From Tragulus kanchil (taxonomy: Eukaryota > Chordata > Mammalia > Artiodactyla > Tragulidae): DNA of 64,000 nt. The stretch lies in contig JAIOJX010000005.1 of NCBI GenBank assembly GCA_022376925.1, forward strand, positions 90,803,001 to 90,867,000, in the 5' to 3' direction. Every line of letters starts with the position of its first letter. The first letter of the stretch is position 1. Positions 40,292-52,137 of this stretch are shown here, piece after piece. The position numbers were made by a program, and so were the translations under genes. The notes under the pieces are model-generated. The model was not told the origin of the DNA and did no database searches. It was given only the letters and a program-made list of their open reading frames with translations.

Positions 40292-42202
40292 AAGGAAACG
40301 AGTGGTATTTCTGTTTCTTAATCAGGATGCTGGTTACCTGGATGTACTAAGGTTTTGAAAATTCATTGAGCTGTGTGTTTTTGATCTGTGCACGGTGCCA
40401 CTTTATTATATTTCACTCAAAAATCATAAACCTGAGAGGTTATGAAAAGGAAAGGGAAACTACACTCACAGAATGTTACTTTGGTAAACAATTAGATACA
40501 TGTATATACACACGCATGCACACACATAGTAAGGCTTTGGAAAATGTGTTTGGTATATAATCTTACATTAAGTCCATCTGTAGGATTTTCTCTTCCTAGT
40601 TGTAGGAAGCACAGCTTTAGAATCAGTTCTAGGTTTGAGAGTACAAGTTCCTTCACTGGGTCAGATGGTGAAGAATCTGCCTGCAATGCAGGAGACCCAG
40701 GTCTGATCCTGGCATCAGGAAGATCTGGAGAGAGAAACGACAGTGCACCTCAGAGTACTGGCATGGAGAATTCCATAGATAGAGGAGCCTGGCGGGCCCA
40801 TGGGGTCACAAAGAGTCAGAGGCAACTGAGCGACTAACACTTTCACTTTCCTTCCCTGGCTCAGTTATTTAACCTCTCTGGAATTCAAGTTCCTTGCCTG
40901 TGAAATAAGAATACTATATGTCTTGCTAAGATAAGAAAGTCAAGATGAAACCCTCTCTTACAGACCTTTACATAAACAGACTCAAATCCTTTCTATATCC
41001 ATTCATTTAGATAGAAAGAATGAATATTTGGGGTGATGTTTTTATACAGGTTGCATTTTAGGAAGCCTTAGTCCGATTCTGTTGGGGGGTGAAACACAAG
41101 TGATTTAGAATCCTTGTAAGTTTGGTGGCCCAGTGGGTAAGGACGCCTTGCAATGCAAGGGGCTCCGGTTCGATCCCTGGCCTGGGAAGATCCTATGTGC
41201 TGCAGAGCAGCTGGACTGATGTGTCCAACTACCGAGCCAGAGCTCTGGAGCGCCTGCGCCCAGAGCGGGTGCTCTGCAGCAACAGAGGCCACTGGGACGG
41301 GAGGTCCACACAGAGCAAAGAACAAAGGTGGATGAAAATAGATGAATGAAGACCAATAGAAGTGGCCAAAAAAAAAAAAGGAAACGAGTGGTATTTCTGT
41401 TTCTTAATCAGGATGCTGGTTACCTGGATGTACTAAGGTTTTGAAAATTCATTGAGCTGTGTGTTTTTGATCTGTGCACGGTGCCACTTTATTATATTTC
41501 ACTCAAAAATCATAAACCTGAGAGGTTATGAAAAGGAAAGGGAAACTACACTCACAGAATGTTACTTTGGTAAACAATTAGATACATGTATATACACACG
41601 CATGCACACACATAGTAAGGCTTTGGAAAATGTGTTTGGTATATAATCTTACATTAAGTCCATCTGTAGGATTTTCTCTTCCTAGTTGTAGGAAGCACAG
41701 CTTTAGAATCAGTTCTAGGTTTGAGAGTACAAGTTCCTTCACTGGGTCAGATGGTGAAGAATCTGCCTGCAATGCAGGAGACCCAGGTCTGATCCTGGCA
41801 TCAGGAAGATCTGGAGAGAGAAACGACAGTGCACCTCAGAGTACTGGCATGGAGAATTCCATAGATAGAGGAGCCTGGCGGGCCCATGGGGTCACAAAGA
41901 GTCAGAGGCAACTGAGCGACTAACACTTTCACTTTCCTTCCCTGGCTCAGTTATTTAACCTCTCTGGAATTCAAGTTCCTTGCCTGTGAAATAAGAATAC
42001 TATATGTCTTGCTAAGATAAGAAAGTCAAGATGAAACCCTCTCTTACAGACCTTTACATAAACAGACTCAAATCCTTTCTATATCCATTCATTTAGATAG
42101 AAAGAATGAATATTTGGGGTGATGTTTTTATACAGGTTGCATTTTAGGAAGCCCCTTAGTCCGCATTCTGTTGGGGGAAAGCACAAGATTTAGAATCCTG
42201 TG
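40037..42202. repeat. Direct tandem duplication, period 1086 (copies 40037-41115 / 41123-42202)
   Basis: Copy 2 starts inside the SINE head. Copy 1 ends with many small errors (GCCTTAGTCCGATTC against GCCCCTTAGTCCGCATTC, then GGGGGGTGAAACAC against GGGGGAAAGCAC). The interiors appear identical. Confidence 0.95.
40652..40850 (+). mobile_element. Bov-tA/BovB-tail SINE (repeated at 41738-41936)
   Basis: Contains CTGGGTCAGATGGTGAAG, GAGGAGCCTGGCGGGCC and CAACTGAGCGACTAACAC. Confidence 0.9.
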
Positions 42203-42297
42203 CTAGGAGTGTAGTCTTTAAGATCCCAGTTGTGATACAGGCTTGGAGTGCAAACCGTTTCAACCCAGGTCCTTTTCTATATTAAACAGCTAATTAG

Positions 42298-42402
42298 GGA
42301 CATCCCTGGTGGTCTGGGATCTAAGACTTGATGCTCCCAATGCAAGGGACCTGCTGCAATTCCTGGTCAGGGAACTGGGTCCCACATGCTACCGCTAAGT
42401 TC
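42298..42402 (+). mobile_element. Old tRNA-derived SINE (repeated at 43414-43517)
   Basis: Contains ACATCCCTGGTGGTCTGGG, AATTCCTGGTCAGGGAACTG and CCCACATGC. Confidence 0.75.
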
Positions 42403-42497
42403 ATATGTGTCCAAATATGTTTTTTTTTTTTTTTTTTTAAGCTGAGTACACTTTACTCTGGCTTAAGCTATATCTGACATTAATTAATGAAAAGAGT

Positions 42498-42710
42498 GGG
42501 TTTCCCTGGGGGCTCAGTGGTAAAGAGTCTGCCTGCCAATGTGGGAGACTCAGGGTTTGATCCCTGGGTTGAGAAGATCCCCTAAAGGAGGGAATGGCTG
42601 CCCACTCCCATATTGTTGCCTGGGGAATCCCATGGACAGAGGAGCCTGGCGGGGCCACAGTCCATGGGGTCACAAAGAGTCAGACATGACTGAAACAACT
42701 AAACAACAAT
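42498..42710 (+). mobile_element. Bov-tA/BovB-tail SINE (repeated at 43610-43822)
   Basis: Starts GGGTTTCCCTGGGGGCTCAG, continues through GGTTTGATCCCTGGGTTGAG and TCACAAAGAGTCAGACATG, and ends in a CAACAA-rich tail. Confidence 0.9.
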
Positions 42711-44185
42711 TAAAAGAGTTTTCAGTTTGATTTGGTGTTTGATGAGTCGACCAAAATCTCACAATGCCTCTCTTCTCATGGCAGTGAGGTTTTAGTTGTA
42801 ACCTGATGAAAATGTTGAGAGAAATTACACAGCACTTCTGAATTCAGGACTTGGCTTCATTTGCCAGCTTCAGTTTTCTAATCTACATTCTTATTTCAGG
42901 TAGAATTGTAAGAAAATAGGATTTAAAACAAAGTACTTTAACAACATGTAAGTTATAAACTTTAAGTTATGTGTGCACTTCTTTTTTTCATACAGTGCTT
43001 CTAAAATCAAAATGGTTGGTTTAGAAACTTTTTTGTTTATGTAGGACTGTAGGTAAATCTGGATCCTTGTTTGTTTTAAATTTTGGCCTCTTTTATTGAT
43101 TTTTTATCCATTTATTTTCATCCATCTTTATTCTTTGGCCTGTGTGGGCCTCCCGTTGCAGCAGCCTCTCTCGTGGCAGAACTCCTCTGGGCGAATTTTC
43201 ATCAGCATCTTCCTGTAAAGAATGAATATTTGGGGTGATGTTTTTATACAGGTTGCATTTTAGGAAGCCCTTAGTCCGCATTCTGTTGGGGGAAAGCACA
43301 AGATTTAGAATCCTGTGCTAGGAGTGTAGTCTTTAAGATCCCAGTTGTGATACAGGCTTGGAGTGCAAACCGTTTCAACCCAGGTCCTTTTCTATATTAA
43401 ACAGCTAATTAGGGACATCCCTGGTGGTCTGGGATCTAAGACTTGATGCTCCCAATGCAAGGGACCTGCTGCAATTCCTGGTCAGGGAACTGGGTCCCAC
43501 ATGCTACCGCTAAGTTCATATGTGTCCAAATATGTTTTTTTTTTTTTTTTAAGCTGAGTACACTTTACTCTGGCTTAAGCTATATCTGACATTAATTAAT
43601 GAAAAGAGTGGGTTTCCCTGGGGGCTCAGTGGTAAAGAGTCTGCCTGCCAATGTGGGAGACTCAGGGTTTGATCCCTGGGTTGAGAAGATCCCCTAAAGG
43701 AGGGAATGGCTGCCCACTCCCATATTGTTGCCTGGGGAATCCCATGGACAGAGGAGCCTGGCGGGGCCACAGTCCATGGGGTCACAAAGAGTCAGACATG
43801 ACTGAAACAACTAAACAACAATTAAAAGAGTTTTCAGTTTGATTTGGTGTTTGATGAGTCGACCAAAATCTCACAATGCCTCTCTTCTCATGGCAGTGAG
43901 GTTTTAGTTGTAACCTGATGAAAATGTTGAGAGAAATTACACAGCACTTCTGAATTCAGGACTTGGCTTCATTTGCCAGCTTCAGTTTTCTAATCTACAT
44001 TCTTATTTCAGGTAGAATTGTAAGAAAATAGGATTTAAAACAAAGTACTTTAACAACATGTAAGTTATAAACTTTAAGTTATGTGTGCACTTCTTTTTTT
44101 CATACAGTGCTTCTAAAATCAAAATGGTTGGTTTAGAAACTTTTTTGTTTATGTAGGACTGTAGGTAAATCTGGATCCTTGTTTG

Positions 44186-44429
44186 TTTTAAATTTTGGCC
44201 TCTTTTATTGATTTTTTATCCATTTATTTTCATCCATCTTTATTCTTTGGCCTGTGTGGGCCTCCCGTTGCAGCAGCCTCTCTCGTGGCAGAACTCCGGC
44301 TCTGGGCGTAATTAGACACACCTGTCCAGCCGATTCGAGGTACATGGTATCTTCCTGGGCCAGGGATCAAACCAGTGCCCCTTGGACTGCCAGGCAGATT
44401 CTTTACCTGCTGGACCACCAGGGAAGCCC
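44186..44429 (-). mobile_element. CHR-2-like SINE, minus strand (truncated copy at 43073-43198)
   Basis: Starts AAATTTTGGCCTC and ends ACCACCAGGGAAGCCC. Flanking GGATCCTTGTTT (44172-44183) and GGGTCCTTGTTT (44430-44441) look like the target duplication. The earlier copy stops at the tandem junction. Confidence 0.9.
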
Positions 44430-44808
44430 TGGGTCCTTGTTTTAATGTATAGGCTATTTGAATTAAAAAATACCTGGGGAAATATAATTGTACTTAGTCA
44501 TTATATGTATTGATATAATTCAGGCCTAAATGTTTAAACATTCTCCTTAGAAACAGAGGAAGAAGTCAGTGGATGGTAAATATGGTTTGTGTCAAATGTT
44601 TATGTCAGTGTGAGACATTGAACTTCTGTCCCTTAAATCTTTTCTTCTTTCATAAATCCCCTGATTACATATTATATTGAATGCTTTTTAGCTCTTTTTC
44701 TAAAGATCTTATTTTCTGATACCCTACTAATAATTGAGTGCAACTTTTTAAAACTATATAGTTATCCCCCAAAAGAGATCTTAATAATTAATCTGAAAAT
44801 TTTTCATC

Positions 44809-45030
44809 CTAAAAATCAAGAAAAATAGAAACCAGACTCAGAAGTGAAATAGAGGATAGAATTAGTAGACAAGGATGTGAAAGCAGCCGTTATAAGCGTT
44901 CTTTGTGTGTTGATGGGAAGCAGGAGAATACATGAGCATGATGAAGAAAATGGGACATACAAAAATAAGACTCCAATTGAACTTCTAGAGAAAAAAAAAA
45001 ATACAGGATTGGAAATACGTAAAGTAACAA
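44809..45030 (+). mobile_element. Possible ancient L1 fragment
   Basis: The run 'cagactcagaagtgaaat', 'gaattagtagacaaggatg' and 'ccaattgaacttctagag' resembles an internal L1M-type sequence I recall. It is strongly diverged. A 92-codon open frame at 44877-45155 overlaps it and has no recognisable product. Confidence 0.35.
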
Positions 45031-45286
45031 AAACTTGTCAAATCTTTAGTGGAGTCATATCTGTGCTTGTTAAATGTTCCTTTGAAAGGCAACTGCTGAA
45101 ATTCAAGTTGAGTCCAGTTAACCTACTTTTCTCCCACCCCGCGCCCCAGGGATAGCTTTGTCTGGGTTCTGGTTAAATGCTTTTGGGAAATTATTAACCT
45201 TGAGAAATGACTTGACTACTGTTGTTCATCACTTTAATGTTGAGAACGAAGCCTCAGATTTAAGGTAGCTAGGTACAGTAAGCAGT

Positions 45287-47434
45287 GTCCTGTGAGTTCA
45301 GGTCTGGTCCAAGTCCAGTGTTCTGGGCTTTGGTTTCCTCAACTCTAAAATAAGAGTGAGAATGTATTACCATGCCCAGGCTCATACTGCTTACCACACA
45401 ACAGGCCAGTGAATCAAGAGACAAGGTGTTGGGACAAGGAACAGTGACTTTATTTGGAAATTCAGCAGACTGAGAAGATGGTGGACTCATACCCCAAAGA
45501 GCCATGTTACCCAAGAGAGAGTTCATGCTTCCTTAATACTAAAAAGGGATGGAGGTGGGAAAGGGAGTTGGTTGTTGCAAACTATCTGGTGCCAGAATCC
45601 TTTGTTCTTACAGCTGTCTATATGCAGGTCAGGTTGCTCTGTTCCTATAAACTCCAACAAAGCAAACATTATTCTCTTTTCTGAAACTCTTCATCTCTAT
45701 TTGACTTAGAAAGTGTTGTACCTTTAAAGGTCAGACCCATGAGAATGGGCTTTCCTGTATATTTCAGGCTATAGACAACATTCTTTTTTACAAAAGATTC
45801 AGAGTCAGTATGACTAAGCACAGGCAACAGAGCCCAAAGGTTAGAGCTTAAGGAATAGATTCAATATAGAATCAGGCTGGTTTTCTGTTACAAATAGAGT
45901 TGTTGGGATCCAATGAACATTGTTAAAGCTTGGGAGAGTATGAGTCTTCATATTGTCATTTCTTAACCATTTCTGGTATCCATTCATTTTACAAATATTT
46001 TAAAAATACAAATTATAATGTGGGAGATGGGGTAGTGGGAATGAAGATAAGAAAGCACACTTCCTTCTGTTTTGGGGAACAGAGCGATGGGAATCTACAA
46101 GAAGAGAGGAAGTGACAGAGAAGATTTCAGAGGAAGTGATCTCTAAGAAAATTCTTAAACAGGTGGAAATTGGGTGAAGAGGGGGACAGAGGGAAGAGCA
46201 CGTGTAGAAACCTGGAGGTCAGGGCATGACCTGAGTGGGGACAGTTTGGGTTCCCTGAAAGCAAGCTTAGGGCCTTGGGTGCAGGGAGCTTCCCTGGGAG
46301 GTGAGTCCAGGGAGCAGAATGAGAAAGTGGAGGTGAGACCAGTGAAGGGTCTTGGTTTAGGTGGAGAGGTCCTGTGAGTTCAGGTCTGGTCCAAGTCCAG
46401 TGTTCTGGGCTTTGGTTTCTCAACTCTAAAATAAGAGTGAGAATGTATTACCATGCCCAGGCTCATACTGCTTACCACACAACAGGCCAGTGAATCAAGA
46501 GACAAGGTGTTGGGACAAGGAACAGTGACTTTATTTGGAAATTCAGCAGACTGAGAAGATGGTGGACTCATACCCCAAAGAGCCATGTTACCCAAGAGAG
46601 AGTTCATGCTTCCTTAATACTAAAAAGGGATGGAGGTGGGAAAGGGAGTTGGTTGTTGCAAACTATCTGGTGCCAGAATCCTTTGTTCTTACAGCTGTCT
46701 ATATGCAGGTCAGGTTGCTCTGTTCCTATAAACTCCAACAAAGCAAACATTATTCTCTTTTCTGAAACTCTTCATCTCTATTTGACTTAGAAAGTGTTGT
46801 ACCTTTAAAGGTCAGACCCATGAGAATGGGCTTTCCTGTATATTTCAGGCTATAGACAACATTCTTTTTTACAAAAGATTCAGAGTCAGTATGACTAAGC
46901 ACAGGCAACAGAGCCCAAAGGTTAGAGCTTAAGGAATAGATTCAATATAGAATCAGGCTGGTTTTCTGTTACAAATAGAGTTGTTGGGATCCAATGAACA
47001 TTGTTAAAGCTTGGGAGAGTATGAGTCTTCATATTGTCATTTCTTAACCATTTCTGGTATCCATTCATTTTACAAATTTTTTAAAAAATACAAATTATAA
47101 TGTGGGAGATGGGGTAGTGGGAATGAAGATAAGAAAGCACACTTCCTTCTGTTTTGGGGAACAGAGCGATGGGAATCTACAAGAAGAGAGGAAGTGACAG
47201 AGAAGATTTCAGAGGAAGTGATCTCTAAGAAAATTCTTAAACAGGTGGAAATTGGGTGAAGAGGGGGACAGAGGGAAGAGCACGTGTAGAAACCTGGAGG
47301 TCAGGGCATGACCTGAGTGGGGACAGTTTGGGTTCCCTGAAAGCAAGCTTAGGGCCTTGGGTGCAGGGAGCTTCCCTGGGAGGTGAGTCCAGGGAGCAGA
47401 ATGAGAAAGTGGAGGTGAGACCAGTGAAGGGTCT
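45287..47434. repeat. Direct tandem duplication, period 1081-1082 (copies 45287-46352 / 46369-47434)
   Basis: Copies run from GTCCTGTGAGTTC to AGTGAAGGGTCT, with 16 filler bases between them. Differences are one C near the start of copy 2 and a small A/T shuffle at about 47079. The unit contains no transposon, so repeat-mediated recombination is not an obvious cause. Confidence 0.95.
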
Positions 47435-47554
47435 GTGGATGAGCCTGTCAACATTGAGGGCAGCTGGAGTTCAGTCCTCCTGGGTATCCCCCACTGATAA
47501 TAGAGAACGTGGCTCCAGAGAACAGCAATTCAGGGACTCACATTCCTTCCTCTA

Positions 47555-47650
47555 GGAGAAGGAAATGGCAACCACTCCAGTATTCTCACCTGGAAAATCC
47601 CATGGACGGAAAAGCCTGACAGGCTACAATCCATGAGGTTACAAATACAT
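47555..47650 (+). mobile_element. BovB-type SINE tail fragment
   Basis: Contains GAGAAGGAAATGGCAACC, CTCCAGTATTCTCACCTGG and GACAGGCTACAATCCATG. The tRNA head is absent. Confidence 0.85.
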
Positions 47651-47656
47651 ATATAG

Positions 47657-47872
47657 GGGTTTCCCTGGTTGCTCAGTGGTAAGAATCTACCTGCAATGCA
47701 GGAGATCCGGGTTTGATCCCTGGGTTGGGAAGATCCCCTGGAGGAGGGCGCGGCAACCTGCTCCAGTATTCTTGCCTGGAGGATTCCATGGATGGATGAG
47801 CCTGACAGGCTGCAGTCCATGGGGTTGCACAGAGTCGGACACCACCAAAGCGACTAAGCAGCAGCAGCAGGG
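47657..47872 (+). mobile_element. Bov-tA/BovB-tail SINE
   Basis: Starts GGGTTTCCCTGGTTGCTCAG, carries GGGTTTGATCCCTGGGTTGG and CTCCAGTATTCTTGCCTGG, and ends in AGCAGCAGCAGCAG. Confidence 0.9.
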
Positions 47873-48047
47873 GTTGAAAGTGCCCCTGGGCAGAATGACC
47901 CCCCCCACACACATTTGTTTTTTCTCTGGGTTGCGTGTGAGCTTTCCTGGAAAACCTGAGACAGCAGAGCCAAGACAGGGTGCCATATGGTTTTGTTTGT
48001 TTAGCACTTAATCTGCAGTTTTGAAAATCCTGTGGCTGGGAATGGAG

Positions 48048-48049
<2 letters not shown>

Positions 48050-48093
<44 letters not shown>

Positions 48094-48412
48094 AAAGATT
48101 TATTTATTTTATTTTTGGGCAGGGGTCGGGTTGGGGAGGGAGGGGAGGGGGCGGGCCACTTCTATTGGTCTTTCATTTCTCCATTTTCATCTGTCTTTGT
48201 TCTTTGGCTCCTGTGGGCCTCCCATCGCGGTGGCATCTGTCGTTGCAGAGCGCTGGCTCTGGGCGCATGCGCTCCAGAGCTCCAGCTCAGTAATTGGACA
48301 CATCGGTCCAGCGGCTCCGCGGCACGTGGGATCTTCCCAGGCCAGGGATCGAACCGGCGCCCCTTGCACTGCAAGGCGGTGTCTTTACCCACTGGACCAC
48401 CAGAGGAAGCCC
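48050..48412 (-). mobile_element. CHR-2-like SINE with C-rich tail and adjacent (TA)n, minus strand
   Basis: A TA repeat (48050-48079) and poly-T lead to AAAGATTTATTTATTTTA, a G-rich block (the C-rich tail in reverse) and GGCCACTTCTATTGG, and the element ends CCACCAGAGGAAGCCC. TGGAGGT occurs on both sides (about 48043 and 48413), a possible target duplication. Confidence 0.9.
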
Positions 48413-48603
48413 TGGAGGTATTTTTTGATAGCCTGAAATGGTCATGTTTTGAAACTCAGAAGTAATGTTATATCTAAATGGAATGTATATTTATAAACTT
48501 CCAGCACTTAATAATCATGATGCAGGGGTATGCCTATGTACAACCAATGCACGTGGGGGAAAATTTACATCAGCGATGACATGTTTCTGTAAAACTTATA
48601 CCA

Positions 48604-48708
48604 GGGACTTCCCTGATGGTCCAGTGGTTAAGACTGCAGGGGGTGCGGTTTCAATCCCTGATCTGGGAACTAAGATCCTTCCTGCTGCACATCATGGCCA
48701 AAAAATGG
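48604..48708 (+). mobile_element. Old tRNA-derived SINE
   Basis: Contains GGGACTTCCCTGATGGTCC, TTTCAATCCCTGATCTGGG and AACTAAGATCC. Confidence 0.8.
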
Positions 48709-49187
48709 ATACCAGCCCCCAAATAACCATGGATTCTGTTTACACCAACTGTTTGGACCAAGCTCCTTCATCAGATCACCTCGTTCAGACACTGCTGTCC
48801 AGGATCTTGTTGCCCAAACTGTCCCGGGATAGGCAGCTGCTTGTGTGACGTGACGTAAAATACTGGGTGGATCCCTTCGACCAAAAGTATCTGTTGCTCT
48901 TTCCCCCTCCCCATTGCCCTCCCAGGGACTGGGATTCCCACAATTTACCATGATCATTTATAGCCATGCTTGTAGGGGACCGTGGTAAATAATCAAGGAT
49001 GTGCTTCAATAAGAGGCAAAATCTGCCAGTTACAAACTCGATTGAAAGTCTCAGTCATAGAAGACCGCAGTAACCACCCCCGCCCTCAACCGAAAAAAAA
49101 AAAAAAAAACAAACACTGAGATTGAACATATTGCATCCTCAGTGAAACACTGGTAATGCTTTCTTCTTAAGGAGAAACCGTATTTGG

Positions 49188-49315
49188 GGGACTTCCCTGG
49201 TGGTCCAGTGGTTAGGGCACTGCACTTCCCCTGAAGGGGGTCCAGGTTTTGATCCCTGGTCTGGAAACTAAGATCATGCACCCCATGAGGTACAGTCAAA
49301 TTAAAAAAAAAATTT
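49188..49315 (+). mobile_element. tRNA-derived SINE, GGGACTTCCC type
   Basis: Contains GGGACTTCCCTGGTGGTCC, TTTTGATCCCTGGTCTGG and an A-rich end. Its 3' half recurs at 50368-50446 with deletions, through the tandem duplication. Confidence 0.85.
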
Positions 49316-51487
49316 GAACCATATTTAATCTATGTAAGGCTTTTTGAAGATACAACTAGGCTTCTGCTGACAGCATATTCTCAGTTCTCTACAGTCTTGT
49401 GTTTGTCAGCTCCTCACTGGGAATGATATTAGTGATATGTGCCAACGCCTGGGCAGACAACCCTGTGTCTCAAGACACAATAATCTCTGTTGGAGTAGCC
49501 TTCCTACAGTGTCCTTGGTCCCTTTTTGTACCATCACCCAAGACCAGCAGCAGTTTTCTCTTAATTGGTGGATCATTTTCTTGATCTACCCAGAAGTGTC
49601 CTCCTTCCCTTTTATACCCAGTCACCTCCTTTCACCGCCACTGGGCTCCTCCTGATTCTGTCTTGTGACCCTATGATGACCCCCCTGTGTCTGAGGGGGG
49701 CTGGCAAAGTGCGGGTGTGTTCTCAGTGGAATCGGGTGGGCCAGGGGTTGGGGCACATTAGATCAGGGCTGCTACAAGTGGCATAGTAAATGCCACTAAC
49801 CATTCCGTCCCTCCACTTCATGGCAAATAGATGGGGGGAAGGTGGAAATCATGACAGATTTAATTTTCCTGGGCTCCAAAATCACTATGGGTGGTGACTG
49901 TAGCCACAAAATTAAAAGACACTTATTCTTTGGAAGGAAAGATATGACAAATCTAGACAGCATATTCTAAAGCAGAGACATGAGCTAAGTGGTTACAGCA
50001 GGCAGGCATGTTGCCTTGTGACATGTGGGATCTTAGTTCCCTGACCAAGGATGGAACCCCTGTCCCCTACATTGGAAGGTGGATTCTCTTCCACTGGGTC
50101 ACCAGGGAGGTTCCAGGAAATCCGCTGTTCTTCTGAGCCTCATAGTGAAAGCTGGCCAAGATTTGAGATGGGATGAAAATATTCCTGGATGCTCTTAGCT
50201 GTGGTGCCATCTGGTTTGCCCTTTGCATTCTCCAAATTCAATAGACAGCATGGTGTCAACAGGCTGAGAGAAGGATGTGCCTGTGGATGGAGAACTGTGG
50301 AGGAGATGAGTCAGGCAGCGGAACTGATAAGTGTTTAACAATCTGCCTTTTGGAGAATGGAGGAGATCCCTGAAGGGGTCCAGGTTTTGATCCCTGGTCT
50401 GGAAACTAAGCACCCATGAGGTACAGTCAAATTAAAAAAATTTGAACCATATTTAATCTATGTAAGGCTTTTTGAAGATACAACTAGGCTTCTGCTGACA
50501 GCATATTCTCAGTTCTCTACAGTCTTGTGTTTGTCAGCTCCTCACTGGGAATGATATTAGTGATATGTGCCAACGCCTGGGCAGACAACCCTGTGTCTCA
50601 AGACACAATAATCTCTGTTGGAGTAGCCTTCCTACAGTGTCCTTGGTCCCTTTTTGTACCATCACCCAAGACCAGCAGCAGTTTTCTCTTAATTGGTGGA
50701 TCATTTTCTTGATCTACCCAGAAGTGTCCTCCTTCCCTTTTATACCCAGTCACCTCCTTTCACCGCCACTGGGCAGCTACTGATTCTGTCTTGTGACCCT
50801 ATGATGACCACCCTGTGTCTGATGGAGGCTGGCAAAGTGCGGGAGTGTTCTCAGTGGAATCGGGTGGGCCAGGGGTTGGGGCACATTAGATCAGGGCTGC
50901 TACAAGTGGCATAGTAAATGCCACTAACCATTCCGTCCCTCCACTTCATGGCAAATAGATGGGGGGAAGGTGGAAATCATGACAGATTTAATTTTCCTGG
51001 GCTCCAAAATCACTATGGGTGGTGACTGTAGCCACAAAATTAAAAGACACTTATTCTTTGGAAGGAAAGATATGACAAATCTAGACAGCATATTCTAAAG
51101 CAGAGACATGAGCTAAGTGGTTACAGCAGGCAGGCATGTTGCCTTGTGACATGTGGGATCTTAGTTCCCTGACCAAGGATGGAACCCCTGTCCCCTACAT
51201 TGGAAGGTGGATTCTCTTCCACTGGGTCACCAGGGAGGTTCCAGGAAATCCGCTGTTCTTCTGAGCCTCATAGTGAAAGCTGGCCAAGATTTGAGATGGG
51301 ATGAAAATATTCCTGGATGCTCTTAGCTGTGGTGCCATCTGGTTTGCCCTTTGCATTCTCCAAATTCAATAGACAGCATGGTGTCAACAGGCTGAGAGAA
51401 GGATGTGCCTGTGGATGGAGAACTGTGGAGGAGATGAGTCAGGCAGCGGAACTGATAAGTGTTTAACAATCTGCCTTTTGGGAGAAT
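49229..51487. repeat. Direct tandem duplication, period 1128-1139 (copies 49229-50358 / 50368-51487)
   Basis: Copies run from CCCCTGAAGGGG to GGAGAAT. Besides indels at the start of copy 2 there are about seven substitutions within 70 bases (49645-49715 against 50773-50843), unlike the other pairs. Confidence 0.95.
50009..50115 (-). mobile_element. tRNA-derived SINE, minus strand (repeated at 51138-51244)
   Basis: Contains ACATGTGGGATCTTAGTTCC, CTGACCAAGGATGGAACCCC and ACCAGGGAGGTTCC. Confidence 0.8.
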
Positions 51488-51675
51488 AAGCCTTTGTATG
51501 GGTTACTGATGTTCATGGTGTAAATTCTCCCTACCATGGCTGATTTCAAGCCAGCAATGTGAAGTCACTAAACTTGGAGAGAAAGGTACAATTATAACAC
51601 CATTATATGATATTTCTACTGTATAGATATATTAGGTGTAAAGAACCTTAAATACATAATAATACTAAAATAATG

Positions 51676-51935
51676 CTGAAGCTGAAGCTCTGATACTTTG
51701 TCCCACTGATGTGAAGAACCACCTCATTAGACAAAGACCTTGATGCTGGGGAAAGACTGAGGACAGGAGGAGAAGGGGAAGACCAAGGGTAAGATGGTTG
51801 GGTAGCATCACTGACTCAATGGGCATGAGTTTGAGCAAACTCTGGGAGAGAGTGAAAGACCGGGAAGCCTGGTATGCTACAGTTCATGAGGTTGCAAAGA
51901 GTTGGACACGACTTAGCTACTGAACAACAACGACA
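51676..51935 (+). mobile_element. BovB LINE 3' end
   Basis: Contains GCTGAAGCTCTGATACTTTG, CTTGATGCTGGGGAAAGAC, AGGAGGAGAAGGGGAAGACC and GAGTTGGACACGACTTAGC, the normal order of a BovB 3' end, about 15-20% diverged by eye. Confidence 0.9.
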
Positions 51936-52017
51936 AATAGTAAAACATAGTAAAATAGTTAGAAAGTAGGGAGCTTTGAGTATTTTTTATGTGTTTTTTT
52001 TTTTTAACCAGTGGGGT

Positions 52018-52131
52018 TTAATTTTTTTTGGCCACACAACATGTGGAATCTTAATTTCCCCACTAGGGATTGAACCCATACCCCCTGTGGAAGCATGGAG
52101 TCCTAACTTATCGGCTACCAGAGAAATCCCT
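52018..52131 (-). mobile_element. Old tRNA-derived SINE, minus strand
   Basis: Contains TTGGCCACACAACATGTGG, CCACTAGGGATTGAACCCAT and ACCAGAGAAATCCC. Confidence 0.8.
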
Positions 52132-52137
52132 TAACCT

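Larger units (their letters stand above)
42101..44315. repeat. Direct tandem duplication, period 1112-1117 (copies 42101-43198 / 43218-44315)
   Basis: Copies begin AAAGAATGAATATTTGG. Copy 1 ends in a damaged stretch of SINE (GAACTCCTCTGGGCGAATT against GAACTCCGGCTCTGGGCGTAATT) and 19 filler bases follow. The poly-T length differs (about 19 against 15). The start overlaps the previous duplication, so about 100 bases occur three times. Confidence 0.95.

Noticed and set aside
44877..45155. A 92-codon frame starting MKAAVISVLC
   Set aside because: Partly overlaps a probable old L1 fragment, has no recognisable product, and shows no exon boundaries.
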